Shown in pieces: positions 47,110 through 57,469 of a DNA stretch of 64,000 nucleotides. The DNA is from Sclerodactyla briareus (lineage: Eukaryota > Echinodermata > Holothuroidea > Dendrochirotida > Sclerodactylidae): positions 1 to 64,000 of the forward strand of contig JAODTK010005557.1 in assembly GCA_026419785.1 (NCBI GenBank), given 5' to 3'. The position numbers and the translations under genes were made by a program. The notes beneath the pieces were generated by a model. It was not told where the DNA came from, made no database searches, and saw nothing but the letters and a program-made list of their open reading frames with translations. Numbering within the stretch: the stretch's first letter is position 1; the number at the start of each line of letters is the position of its first letter.

Positions 47110-47640
47110 GGTTTCAAGGCTGTTCACCTGTTTTACAAGGCCATAGCTGGAGAGAAGCGTTTGATAGAAGTGTTTTGGTACGTCAGTGCAAGTGATATGG
47201 GTTGTGTTTGCAACACACGAAGAGTAGGGTCGTTACGAAGAACTTAACGGTAAGGTCAAAGGGATTAGGTCGAATGAGGACAAAAGGTCAAACAAGGTTG
47301 AAAGGTCAAACAAGAAGGTCACCAGATGAAGTTTGCACAGGCGAAAAAATTCTTCATTACGCCAACCCCCTCCTAATTATTGTTTTTCGAAGATATATAA
47401 AGACTTGAAATACATCCCTCAAACTGTTTCCAGGCTGCTTTACCTTTTACAGAGGACGTAGCTGGAGATAGCTTGTATCGCAGTGTTTTAAGTACTTCAG
47501 TGACAAAAACTACACTCAAAGGGTCACAACTTCATTGGGTCCAGGAGGTCGAGTAGGTCACCGGAAGTAGTTCACCTAGACGAACAAAACTTTTCATTAC
47601 AACATCGCCTGAAATGTTTCGTTGGCAAGATATTATAGGG
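47110..47640 (+). repeat. Tandem repeat, unit about 314 bases
   Basis: Two units. The phrase 'tttcaaggctgttcacctg', then 'catagctggaga' and 'cagtgcaa', at 47113-47190 recurs at 47427-47503. Both units contain 'aggtcaaacaaggt'-like or 'ggtccaggaggtcg' stretches and end near 'cttcattac'. They run directly into the (CA)n-tailed segment that follows. Confidence 0.7.
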
Positions 47641-47777
47641 ATTGCCCTATGGTGACCTCAATTGGAATTTGCCTGACACCCGAAAACCATAGGGTTCATC
47701 CTTTCCGCATGAGCATCCCACGTGCCTAATTTGAACTTGATACATGGTTGCGTTCTTCAGAAGAGCTGACAAGAGGG

Positions 47778-47854
<77 letters not shown>

Positions 47855-47990
47855 CGCAGCACACGTAGCACACGCACACACACGCACACACGCAGCACAC
47901 GTAGCACACGCACACACCACAGCACACAGGCACACACATATATGCACGTGCATAACTGCATAGATCCCTCGAGAAAAAAAACACGAACAT
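47641..47990 (+). mobile_element. HINE-like 3' end: repeat unit, (CA)n, terminal phrase
   Basis: A partial unit with 'ggtgacctcaattgg' and 'cgaaaaccatagggttc' is followed by (CA)n at 47778-47935. Immediately afterwards comes TGCATAACTGCATAGATCCC, the same terminal phrase that follows the (CA)n at 16012-16030. Here the hairpin is degenerate. Confidence 0.6.
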
Positions 47991-48194
47991 CTAGAAAAGG
48001 TTTGAACAAATAAAATTGCGATCACGTCGGAAAAGTGGAATATTGTGTTTTTAAGGAAGTTTCCCTAACATGGCTGAGGATTTAGTTGTCTTCGTGAATG
48101 CAGGATGGGTTTGAGTGACTCTAACACAATACGACCTCTCCTAGGGGCTCGTTTTTTAGCTTTCGGTAGCATCTCTAACATGTCATCATGTCTC

Positions 48195-48245
48195 TCCGTC
48201 CGTCCGTCGTTCGTTCGTTCGTCCGTTCTGTTCGTCACGTTCATT
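48195..48245. repeat. Irregular (GTTC)n/(GTCC)n tract
   Basis: CGTCCGTCGTTCGTTCGTTC-type repeats followed by TCACG. Same type and same following bases as at 12845-12880. Downstream, GAACCGTACATGCAATCAG resembles AACCGTACATACGATCAAG at 14301. Confidence 0.85.
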
Positions 48246-49294
48246 CGTTGCTTCTGAACCGTACATGCAATCAGTTTGAAACGTGGTGGGTGGAATGAAG
48301 CATTCCACCGCTAGGCTGAGTTCATTATTTTGCATATTGTGAATTACTTTTAATAACTCCAAATAATTACCCCAATTTCCACTTCCCTTGAGCTAGCTCT
48401 CCGTGACCGTGAGAGAGTTTTTTTTTTTTTTTTTTGTTTACATTACTTTACTACTCCAATCCCCTCTGCGAGCAGTGTTTACTCTTATCTGTCAGAAGTC
48501 CAGGCGGCAGCCTAGTTGACAATAAAACCGATTGTTCCCCAGGGAAAATGATTTGTCTCTCACAAATCTCGCTCTAGATTGTTGGCTGATGACCCAGAAA
48601 GAGAGTTGTTTTCACATGTTGAGTTCTGTTGGGTAGACCATATGTAGCTAATTTACAGGCCTAGGAATGATTTCAGTTGAGTATTTGTGCTGGCAACTGA
48701 TAGCCAATATAGGCCAATGTGTAGAACTGTTTCCAAGCCATCCAGTTTATGACAGATGTCAGTAAAAGGTCAATTAAATGTGAACAACCAAATGTGATGG
48801 TGAAGACCTGCAGTCTATTCGCGAAGGAATTTTGCGGGCCGCAGCTAATCAATACGTTTCACTGCGCTTGTTTCGTAAGACATTTACGTCAACATTCTTG
48901 CCACTGACACTCAGGACACTTCGAGCTGCACTATTCTGCACAGCTTTATATTATAGCTCACTATAGCCGGCCTTTGACATGCCACTAAGATAACCGTTAT
49001 TGGTGCTATATTACGAAGGCGTGCACTAGTCGTTCAGCTGCCTGCCAAACAATTTATTATTTCTTTCGACCATCTTGGTCCATCACAAATCTTTTTTTCA
49101 CATTGCGATCGGAGTAGAAGTAACAGGTGGTTCAATTAAACAGACATAAAATGGACCAAGCTCTTCCGCTGGGTGACATCATTAGACAACATGGTATTTC
49201 ATCTCGAGCTATGACGGGTGATACGCAGTGTCAATGATTGTCCTCGATCCAAAGGCGGAAGGAATGTGCGATAGAAAAAGAGAAAAGAAAAAAC
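48246..49294. other. No gene recognised; homologous to 14300-14640
   Basis: From 48256 to about 48620 the sequence follows 14300-14640: 'gaaatxgtggxtgg', 'tgaagc', 'cccagaaagagxg', 'cacatgttg'. It is a dispersed repeat which precedes the HINE-like array in the first location. A poly-T run lies at 48418-48436. The rest to 49294 shows nothing. Confidence 0.5.
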
Positions 49295-50472
49295 TGAAGC
49301 GCCAATGGTGCTGTAGCTCAAAACGGCACGAATCTACCCAGACGAATGTACAATTATGTGTCAATGTTCAAGATCAGAGGCCAAAAAAGCAGAGTTCAGT
49401 AAGTTCCAAACAACGCCCTCTTGTGGCCTCTGTAATGACCTCTGACCTTAATCTTCATACGGCCAGAAATGGCTTAGCAGTCAATAAGCATTGTTACTCG
49501 GTTTGTTCAACATCCATCAAAGAATACAACGAGAGAGAAAAAAATAATTTAAACAGTGGCCTTTTGTGGCCCTTTGATGACCTTTGACCTTGACCTCCAC
49601 AAGGTAAATCATGTCCAAAAAGTCAATGAACATTTGATCATAGTTGGTCATATTCCCTCACGAAGACGTTTGGGGGGTCTGTAATGTTTCTTTCATCAGA
49701 TGTTACTGTTTATATCGGCACAATAACGGCACAATACGTCGTTGCATCCCAAATCTGCAAACAGCGATCCGAAAGAAAACATTATAAAACACAGGTGTCA
49801 AGCAAAAATCTAATGGACTTTGTAGGGGAGATACAGTTTGAAATTTTAAACATAATGCTATAAATGCCCGTTTATTACCTTGGGACCTTGATCCTCAAAA
49901 AGCCAAACATGTCTATGATTCAATAAACATTTTGCCCAAGTTTGTTCAACGATCATCAAGAGAATGACCGTTGGGGTCCGAACAGCAAATTTCACACGAT
50001 GGCCTATTGTGCCCCATTATGACAGTCGCCATGATCACAGGTTAAAAACATGTCCGATGTTAATGAACACAGGGCCCAAGTTTGGTCAACATCCATCAAA
50101 GAATGACTGTTCGGGGTCCGTAATGTTCCTTTCCAACAGATACTGTTTCAAGTCTAACAGCACTATATGACGTTGCAAGCAGGTGATCTCCAAAATCCGT
50201 GAAGAAACGGAAAGGAACACCACTCAAGGAACAGTATGACACAGTTCCAAGAAATTCAACCTTTTCTATAGGGAAGATACGTTTTTGATTTTTTACACAT
50301 AATGTCCTATATTGCCTCTTTAATGACCTTCGACATTGACCTTCACAAAGTCACGCATGTCCAAATTGGTCAATTAACTTTGTTCCCAATTTGGTTTGAC
50401 ATCCTCGAAGAATTGTGCCTATTTGTGGGTCCAAAAGGCAATTGTTGACACAATAGATAGATAGATAGATAG

Positions 50473-50534
<62 letters not shown>

Positions 50535-50535
50535 T
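49295..50535 (+). mobile_element. GATA-tailed interspersed element, copy 3
   Basis: The best-preserved copy. Head AATGGTGCTGTAGCTCAAAA (49304-49323) and GTTCAAGATC (49366-49375) resemble tRNA A and B boxes. The body has repeated 'gacctttgaccttgacctt', 'tcaxxcatgtccaaaa', 'caagtttggtcaacatccat' and 'gaatgac.gttxggggtcc' phrases at about 300-400 base spacing. It ends with GTCCAAAAGGCAATTGTTGA (50430-50449) and a (GATA)n tail to 50535. The 119-codon frame at its start is not a gene. Confidence 0.75.
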
Positions 50536-51081
50536 GCATCTAATATTATGTGTCGCACCTTCGTCTTCGCCCTCTGGGGGATCCGGTGGGGTCCAGGTGA
50601 AATTGTAGGTGAGTATCCAATCGAAGCCATTCTTCCAAATCCGCGGAGATCCTAACTCGAGCGCAGACGCGGCAGCTGCAAGATAAGTATAGAAAGTACA
50701 AAGCCATAGAGTACTGTGACCTGAACATATTCACCTCAGTTTTAGCATCATTCATTTATCATATGCTTCGTCCTAAACTGCGTGATGCTCCTCAGTAAGG
50801 TTGCCTACTTGAAACAACGCATATAGCGAGTGGGCGTCAACATAACTGTTACGTTTCTGTCTGTGCTAGCAGTCATTGATTGATTCAGCTAACTGGCCGG
50901 GATAACAATGAATAAAATCGGACCAGCGACTGACCTTTGGGACGGACGGTGTTCAACTTGGTGGGAATCGTCGAATTAACTGCAACGACATTCTCTGGGA
51001 TAGAGATGAATGGATAACCAGTCTACACACAGCCCTCAAAACCAGGCTTATTCTTAAGGTGATCATGATTAATCTAAAGTA
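50536..51081. other. No gene recognised
   Basis: Spacer between the GATA tail and the MITE. No feature was seen. Confidence 0.4.
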
Positions 51082-51270
51082 AAGGCTCATTTAAACGATA
51101 CGATTTTTTTCGCCCTACTGACTTCTTGTCGCTCCCGACTTTTCGGCCCGACTTTTGTCACAACGTGTAAATGCTTTTTTCAATGTCGGCGAAAAAGTCG
51201 GCCGCGACAAAAATCGCATGCGATTTCTTGGAAAATCGGCCCGACTTGTCGTACCGTGTAAATGAGCCTT
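51082..51270. mobile_element. Palindromic MITE-like element, 189 bases
   Basis: Terminal inverted repeats of about 22 bases start AAGGCTCATTTA on the left and end TAAATGAGCCTT on the right, with ACGATACGA and TCGTACCGT just inside. The interior is also self-complementary, with GTCGG/CCGAC phrases and a central TCGCATGCGA. This is the structure of a non-autonomous DNA transposon. Flanks are AGTA and AACGG, so no target duplication can be confirmed. No transposase is present. Confidence 0.8.
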
Positions 51271-51769
51271 AACGGAAGTAACGATAAGTGAACTTCAGTT
51301 GACCCCTGTAACCAGAGTCCCGAGGTCATATACGAGAAACACACTAATCAACCCACTGAAATGCTATATTTACTTGAATAAACCCCACGAGGTAGATTTC
51401 TCTGTTTCAAATACAAACGTTAAAAATATTGCGCAATCGCATCAGTTATTTTCAGGAATTGAGGCTAATCCTCATGCCTACCAGAGAATCAATTCACAGA
51501 TATGTTCTAAAGCTATTAGTGAACTTCGAGCCAATATTAACTAAATTGGACTAATTCTTGTACCTTTATTTCCAATTTTAAGCCATCGATTTTTTTCGAA
51601 CGTCAATGTGGTGCCTGTCTTACTCAACCCTGCAGCTGCGCTGCTAAATCTGTACAGTTAAGCTCACAATTCTTGAGACATTCAACTTTTTTTGGTTTTT
51701 TGTCGAGTTGTTAGGTGCCCCTGGTCCCTGCAGATTGTATGAAACATATTATAAGAAAACTCAAGAAGC

Positions 51770-51935
51770 TCTATGCCATCTACATATGCAATCTCAAAAT
51801 AATCAAGGAATTGGGGTCATATTGGACATTTTTCCATTAAGTTGCTCAAGTACACTGGATAACAACTTACGCAGCCAGTTGATCAAAAACCCGGATACCA
51901 AATTTCGTGCAATTATTGATCCATGACAGCGTTTA
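51770..51935 (+). repeat. Dispersed repeat, copy 1 (partner at 55410)
   Basis: Shares with 55410-55565 the order 'tcaaaataatc', 'ttccatt', 'ttgctcaagtac.ctg', 'gaacaacttacgcagccag', 'gatc.aaaac.cggatacca' and 'ttgatccatgacagc'. Same orientation, about 3.6 kb apart. Confidence 0.8.
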
Positions 51936-52615
51936 AGAACATCCAACGAGCCCTAGCTGGCTATCGATAACTGGTCAACCATTGCTTTTCCGACGACTTT
52001 GGATATGAAGGGGTGATTAATAATTGGATGGTAATCACAATGGAAGAGCCAAGAGATGGCTTCTTTCTAGTAGTGGGGTAACATAGGCGGTTTTCCATAC
52101 TAACTGAATGACCCGGGCTGGAGGGCAGAAGCGTCGAGCAAAATGTTTTGAGGGGCCCATCAGCATGTGTTACTATCTAAGCCGAGCGCCACCACGGGTT
52201 GGCGCGCACCTCATAAAATGTTTTTCGTCACAGAGCAGGAAAACACTTCCTACTTCCCGTGACTTCTAAGTAACGCAACACCCCTAAAATTTACAAGAAC
52301 TTCCACCTTTTCTATTGCGGGAAATATTCTCGAAAATATTTAGTTTGATAGGCTTCTGGCTGCAATTCACTTCTTTCATTCCTCGAATATTCAGTTGATA
52401 GGCTCCAAGCTACCTACAATTCACTTCTTTTACACCTCTTTAGTTTGTGCCATCCGAGGATTTAACCAGGGTTCCCAATGATAGGTTTTCATATGGGCCA
52501 GAAAAATATGTGGAATGAATTAGGGTGCCACGGGGAACTGATGTCGTGATCTATCTAAGCTTCGCCACACCCACTGATTGCCGTGCTCGAATTTTTTAAA
52601 GTGTTTCTCTGTCGC
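51936..52615. other. No gene recognised
   Basis: No gene. 52325-52445 has a short tandem duplication of 'agtttgataggcttctggct...caattcacttctttxa'. Confidence 0.45.
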
Positions 52616-53560
52616 CAAATGGGGAGCTTCAATGGTCATTTTTTATTCAAAATTAATTTAAATAAACTTAAATTTGAAATGTTTTTTTTTTTTACTTTAG
52701 CCAACACTATGATTATTCCTATGAAAGCAGAGTAGCAACATTGGCTGCCGCGAAGCTTAGCGAATACTTATTATGGTCTTCTCAGATGGCCATTTTTCAT
52801 GTTGTAAATTGAAAATAAACTTTTGGTGAAAATTAAAATGAAATTTTCTCTTGGCCAGAGGGGGCCGTGTTTGTTTCAAGCGGCTTTACACTATCCAATC
52901 AAAGCGGCAACATTTATTCGTTTCGGGCGCAGCGTAGCAATTTTTCAAAATTATGGTCTCCGGGGGTTCAAATGCAGTGGTGATCTCCAGACTGCCAGAT
53001 GGCTATTCCACGTGATAATTTAAGAAAAATCGATGCATTAGTATGGATTTTATCTTAGCCACTCCATGTTCTTGCGATTTCAAGGCTAACCAAGCGAACC
53101 GACACCATTGGTTGCCGCGCACGCTAGATTTTTCTTCTTCAAATTAATCATTATAAATGCCAAATGGTGATTTCTAAATGGTCATTTTCAATGAATAACT
53201 TGAAAGTTAACTTCACATATTAGAATGAATTTCACCTTTGTCTCTCTATGTTCATTTGAATTTGGGATTTGGGGCCTATAATTTCGGCCTATTGGTTTTC
53301 ACCCCGCTGCGTAGGAAGCTATTAAAGTAAGGACTTTACAAGATGCCAATGGGTGAGTGCCAGTAGCCATTTTCATCTGCAAAAATGGTATAATAACCTT
53401 CACAAATTATAAGTGAATTTACACCATATCCATATGCAATATTTTCTAATTGAGTGTTCTTAGACGCCAAAATAGTGAGGGCGATGGCCATTTTCATAGT
53501 CATCAATTGAAATACAACTTCACAACACATAACAAGAATCTCCATTTAGCAGTCATGCGA
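52616..53560. repeat. Irregular tandem repeat, 'ATGGCCATTTTC' units
   Basis: Units of about 130-220 bases each carry a phrase close to ATGGCCATTTTC (near 52632, 52787, 53185, 53360 and 53490), followed by 'aaxttgaaaxxaacttxxxx' and 'tgaatttcaccttxg'. Most also contain 'ttggctgccgcgxagcxtag'. Strong divergence; the array continues weakly to both sides. Confidence 0.6.
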
Positions 53561-54049
53561 TTTTAGATTGGGGGTGAAGTGAAGGGTGAGTGATGGGCAA
53601 GTGCATGACAAGCAGCGTAGCACGAAATTGTCAAAGAGGGGAAATTTTTGTGGTCGCAAATGTTAGTTCTAGATGAGGATTAATATCAAACAAAATATTC
53701 CTATAGCCCGGAAGATATATAGTGGTCACATATTGATTCACTAAAAGTGATTTCGATATTTTTATTTACAGTGCTTTCAATACTGCATCGCGTTTTCCCG
53801 CGTTTTTTTATGACCTTCGTTAATAATTCCCACCTTTTCTTGTCTGAAAAAACTTTAACATATTTTTTCCTAACTTGGTACATGGTGTGCCTCATTGCAT
53901 CATCTAGCGGGACGATTTTGGCCCGCGGACCCCATGTTATAACCCCCTAGGGCGTTTTGTGTTGTTTAAACATATTTCCATGAATAGAACAACAAACAAC
54001 AGTGCGATCAGTAGTGCGATCAGTAGTTCTTCCATCAGTCACCATGCAA

Positions 54050-54430
54050 ACAATTATAAGTCATTCCATTTGTTGCTTTCAGATATTGGTATTAGCGTTT
54101 ACTGGTAACAGAAACAGCCTACTAAACAGTGACCAATTTCAAATCATAAGTACTGATTATTGACTATGTCTACCGAAGGAGTATAAGTTTTGTGGAAATA
54201 TGACTGAAATTGCCTAATTATGAAATTAAGACACAATACTAAACTTTACTTGAAAGAATAATTATCTCATACGATGGTGGACTGCACTCCAATGCGTTCA
54301 TGGGAATCACAATGAAAAATTCGCCATGAATGAAGCAAATTATACCCATTAAATACGGTACACCCCAGTGACTCGTCAATGTTAAATTTTGAAGGACCTA
54401 AAGGTAGACCAATTACCCTCCAGCTGCACT
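54050..54430 (+). repeat. Dispersed repeat E, copy 1
   Basis: Shares with 61870-62235 and in part with 56705-56960: 'ggtattagc', 'agtgaccaatttcaaatc', 'attattgacxatgtcta', 'agttttgtggaaa' and 'ttgcxxaattatg'. It also shares 'tgaatgaagca' and 'tcaatgttaaa' with 61870-62235 only. About 380 bases, non-coding. Confidence 0.8.
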
Positions 54431-54589
54431 GAAAATCGACAAATTTGGAAATTGGAAGAACACTATGCAAAATAGACACACTGATTGACCCAGTGAGCTC
54501 CAGTCTATGTAAAAATGTTGGAGAGTGAAGGTAAGCCGAACCTACGAAGTTTCATGAAAATCAGGCAAACTTAAAATTACTAATAATAA

Positions 54590-55385
54590 TAATTACGGCT
54601 TAATATAGCGCGGAACCAACCCAAGGCTGCTCCCAAAGCGCTTTACGGGTGGAAGAAAAAAAAAGAAGGAAAGAAGTATATAGTACATAAAAGAGACAAA
54701 AGCTTAGTAGATACGCCAAAAAACAAATGAGTCTTGAGTTCACGCTTGAAAGAATCGAAGGAGCTCATGCACTTGAGGACGTGCTGGAGAGGTCACAGAA
54801 GGGGGGCGGTAAGTACGGAAACTGCGGTCGCCAAACGATTTCAATCTTGTTACTGGGGGTTGAAGACGCTCTAGTTGCTGTGAAGATCCTAAGGGCCCGG
54901 TACTTGTGTGAGGATTCAGGACATCAAGAAGGTATGCTGGTTTGCCGAACTTGTGAGCACGGAAAACAAGAATGAGGATTTTATAATCTATGCCGGCATG
55001 GATCGGTAGCCACTTGAAGCTCTTACGAATCAAGGTCATTTGAGGTAGGTTATGTCAGGCCTGGTGATGATTCTCGCAGCAATGTTTGTTATTTTTTGTA
55101 TTTTTGATAATCTGGGCAGATGTACAAAAGGGGGGAACCATAACAGGGATTTGGCATAGTCCATGCGGCTGGAGATAGTTTGCCATTAACAAGTTTTCAG
55201 TTGTCGCTCTGTCCAGAAATTCCCTAATTTGACTAATAAGTCTTAACTGGTACATGGTGGCTTTAGAGATAGCAGAGACTTGCTGGTCCATTTTAAGGAA
55301 CTGATCAAATTGTGCACAAGATTACCGCACGAGATACCGGTGAACCGAAATTCCGTTTCCAAGAAGAATATCTAAAGTGGATCTT
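54590..55385 (-). mobile_element. CR1/L2-like LINE, C-terminal reverse transcriptase and 3' end
   Basis: Read on the minus strand: FDQFLKMDQQVSAI (about 55320-55260), YQLRLISQIREFLD (near 55225), then, after a frame break, KWLPIHAGIDYKILILVFRA (near 55010-54950), YLLDVLNP and a GDRSFRTYRPPS-like end (near 54790). This is the classical end of CR1/L2/Jockey-type reverse transcriptases (LHWLPVxxRIxFKILxLxFK). Below 54700 follows the 3' end with TAAAGCGCTTTGGGA and a short ATT tail at 54585-54600. The copy is strongly 5'-truncated and carries at least one frameshift. It differs from the LINE at 4130-6215. Confidence 0.88.
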
Positions 55386-55409
55386 TTCACGATAATATCA
55401 AATCGATCA

Positions 55410-55565
55410 TCAAAATAATCCAGTGCCATAATTCAGGGCGATGTTCGAATATTCTCCATTCAATTGCTCAAGTACCCTGAGAACAACTTACGCAGCCAGC
55501 TGATCGAAAACGGGGATACCAAATTTTCGGACAGATATTGATCCATGACAGCCTTTTAAGGTGCA
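55410..55565 (+). repeat. Dispersed repeat, copy 2 (partner at 51770)
   Basis: See 51770-51935. The shared phrase AACAACTTACGCAGCCAG lies at about 55483-55500. It sits directly beside the 5' break of the minus-strand LINE fragment. Confidence 0.8.
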
Positions 55566-56189
55566 TTCAGGCCTTGGATTAGCGGAAAAAAAAGTTGACA
55601 AGGGGTCACAACGCAGAAATGTGCTCTCGATGAAACGTTATGGAAGATCACTCAAATTCAACTATCAGCCAATGAGATGTTTTCTCATGTCTCGCACACT
55701 AGCGTTTTCAGGGCAATGGTAGAATGGAATGTTTTGGTCGTCCTTATTGGATGCATCTAATGACCTAATTTGACCTCGTGTGACCTACTTGACCTCGCAA
55801 GTCCTCGTTTGCACGATTCTCTTGTGCTTGTAACCACACTATAGACGTCCAGTGAAAGGTCATGAGAAGATCGAATCTTCAATATGGCCCCCCCCCAGGG
55901 CCTGTGGTTCCTGTCTATTCGATTCAGGAATGTTGGACATGGTCTCACAAGGGAACACGACCTGATGGCGTTGTACACGTCGACTAATACGTAATGTGCG
56001 TATAGGCTTGTTTTCCCCTTCGCTGATCGCATAGATGTTCGTTGGTAATAGGTATGTGCAGCCCGATCAGTTTCGCACACTACGTGTTCCGAACTTCAAA
56101 ATGCAATTGTTCCCATGACCTTTGACACAATATCATTATGATCCCATTCCACTGTATTGCAGTTGTGTGGCACAACTCCCGATGTCATC
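55566..56189. other. No gene recognised
   Basis: Contains short 'tgacctaatttgacctcgtgt' direct repeats (55755-55800) of the general GACCT type. No coding feature was seen. Confidence 0.45.
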
Positions 56190-56505
56190 AAAACGAGTTT
56201 GTTAAATCGACTACGGTTGTCCAGATATTGCATTTTAATGGCTTTGGCTTCGAGCCCCGCCTACTCATGAACACTTTTTGAATCGACACTAAAAACAGAG
56301 ACCATCTACTCACTATGGACATCCACCACCCCAGTATGAGAGTAGTATCCCCTTCGCTCCTTCCACTCATCATGCTCACACAAAATTGTCAGTGAACTCG
56401 GTACGCCCGCCTCCTCTATGACTACTATTAAGGACCATCAATACAATAACCACGCGCGTCATAGCACTCCTCCACTGATGTCTCAAACAAAGTTTGACGT
56501 ACATG
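56190..56505 (+). repeat. About 300-base tandem family F, first unit
   Basis: Phrases in order: 'agatattgcattttaatggc', 'gagccccgcctactcatgaa', 'cactaaaaacaxxag', 'ggacatccaccaccccagta' and 'aactccgcccct'-like. The same order recurs at 57470-58150. The SINE at 56506 and other insertions separate this unit from the others. Confidence 0.75.
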
Positions 56506-56700
56506 TGACGTTGTGGCCTATTCGTTAAGCTCGAGCTTGTAACCCAGAGGTTGTGGGTTCGAGCCCCAAGTTGTACCCTTGAGCGATAGCTTGATCCCGC
56601 TTGCTTTTTTTTTCTTACCCGGGTTACAAATGGGACCGGGTGAGGTTTCAGAACACAAGGCGATCGCCCCCAGTGTCCGTCGTTTCGCATCATGTTTACT
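56506..56700 (+). mobile_element. tRNA-derived SINE
   Basis: GTGGCCTATTCGTTAAGCTC (56513-56532) matches an RNA polymerase III A box in tRNA context. GTTGTGGGTTCGAGCCCC (56550-56567) contains the B box GGTTCGAGCC. Their spacing (about 41 bases) is that of a tRNA. The non-tRNA body follows (TTGTACCCTTGAGCG, a T run at 56606-56614, GGGTTACAAATGGGACC). It is inserted between units of family F. Functional tRNA is excluded because the 3' half does not pair. Confidence 0.85.
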
Positions 56701-56704
56701 TCTA

Positions 56705-56960
56705 ATAGCATCATCCAACAATTACAAGGCATTCCATGCGTCGCTTAGAGATTTCGGTATTAGCATTAACAAAACAGCCTACAATCCAGTGACAATTTTC
56801 AAATTCGAAAGGACTGTTATTGACAATGTCCACTAGAGGAGTCGAAGGTTTTTGGAAATGTGACTAACATTGCCAAATTAGGCAATTAGGCTATTCACTC
56901 AAGTTTCACAAAATCCGGCAAACTTTAAAATTACGCATTAAATTATGAAATTGTGCCCAA
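56705..56960 (+). repeat. Dispersed repeat E, copy 2 (truncated)
   Basis: Same phrases as 54050-54430 ('cggtattagc', 'agtgacaattttcaaat', 'attgacaatgtc'). It follows the SINE body directly. It lacks the second half seen in the other two copies. Confidence 0.75.
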
Positions 56961-57069
56961 AATATAATCAAGAAATCGGGTTCCCCCAAACCCGATTTGC
57001 TACCCTGAAAAATTTGTCGCAATTGCACTTAACGTTCGAAAGACATCAGCTACGAGAAAGTGTGTGGAA

Positions 57070-57250
57070 ACCACACACACCACACACACACACCACACAC
57101 ACACACACACACACCCACACATACATCTCATCTATAATCCAATGAGCCCCTTCAGGAATTGATGGAGGTGTAATACATACATACATACATACATACATAC
57201 ATCCATACATACATACAGTACATACATACAAAATACATACATACATACAT
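57070..57250. repeat. (CA)n and (ACAT)n microsatellites
   Basis: (CA)n with CACC steps at 57072-57120, then a 45-base unique piece, then (ACAT)n at 57170-57250. Confidence 0.95.
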
Positions 57251-57254
57251 CAAA

Positions 57255-57445
57255 TGACAACACAGCCATAGGGACTTACTAAGTCTCCTCGAAGTTCAGG
57301 CGAGCAATTGTAGCTCGCTTGTAGCTTGTCGCGGTATATCTCCGGGATTGTCGGAGGTCGTGCGGGGATTGTTCCTATGATCAGGGTAATGTGAAGCGCT
57401 TTGAGCACTCGGTGGTAAAGCGCTGTATAGATTGGACATATCATG
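57255..57445 (+). repeat. LINE 3'-end-like fragment
   Basis: GTGAAGCGCTTTGAGCACTC and GTAAAGCGCTGTATAGATTG (57390-57435) resemble the 'AAAGCGCTTTGAG...AAAGCGCTATATAAAT' 3' end of CR1/L2-type LINEs or their SINE partners, followed by 'tattaacatta'. No reverse transcriptase sequence adjoins. Confidence 0.55.
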
Positions 57446-57469
57446 TATTAACATTAAATCGGACCTAGG

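Noticed and set aside
49228-49587. 119-codon plus-strand frame
   Set aside because: It spans the head of the GATA-tailed repeat, and the other copies of that head are not open.
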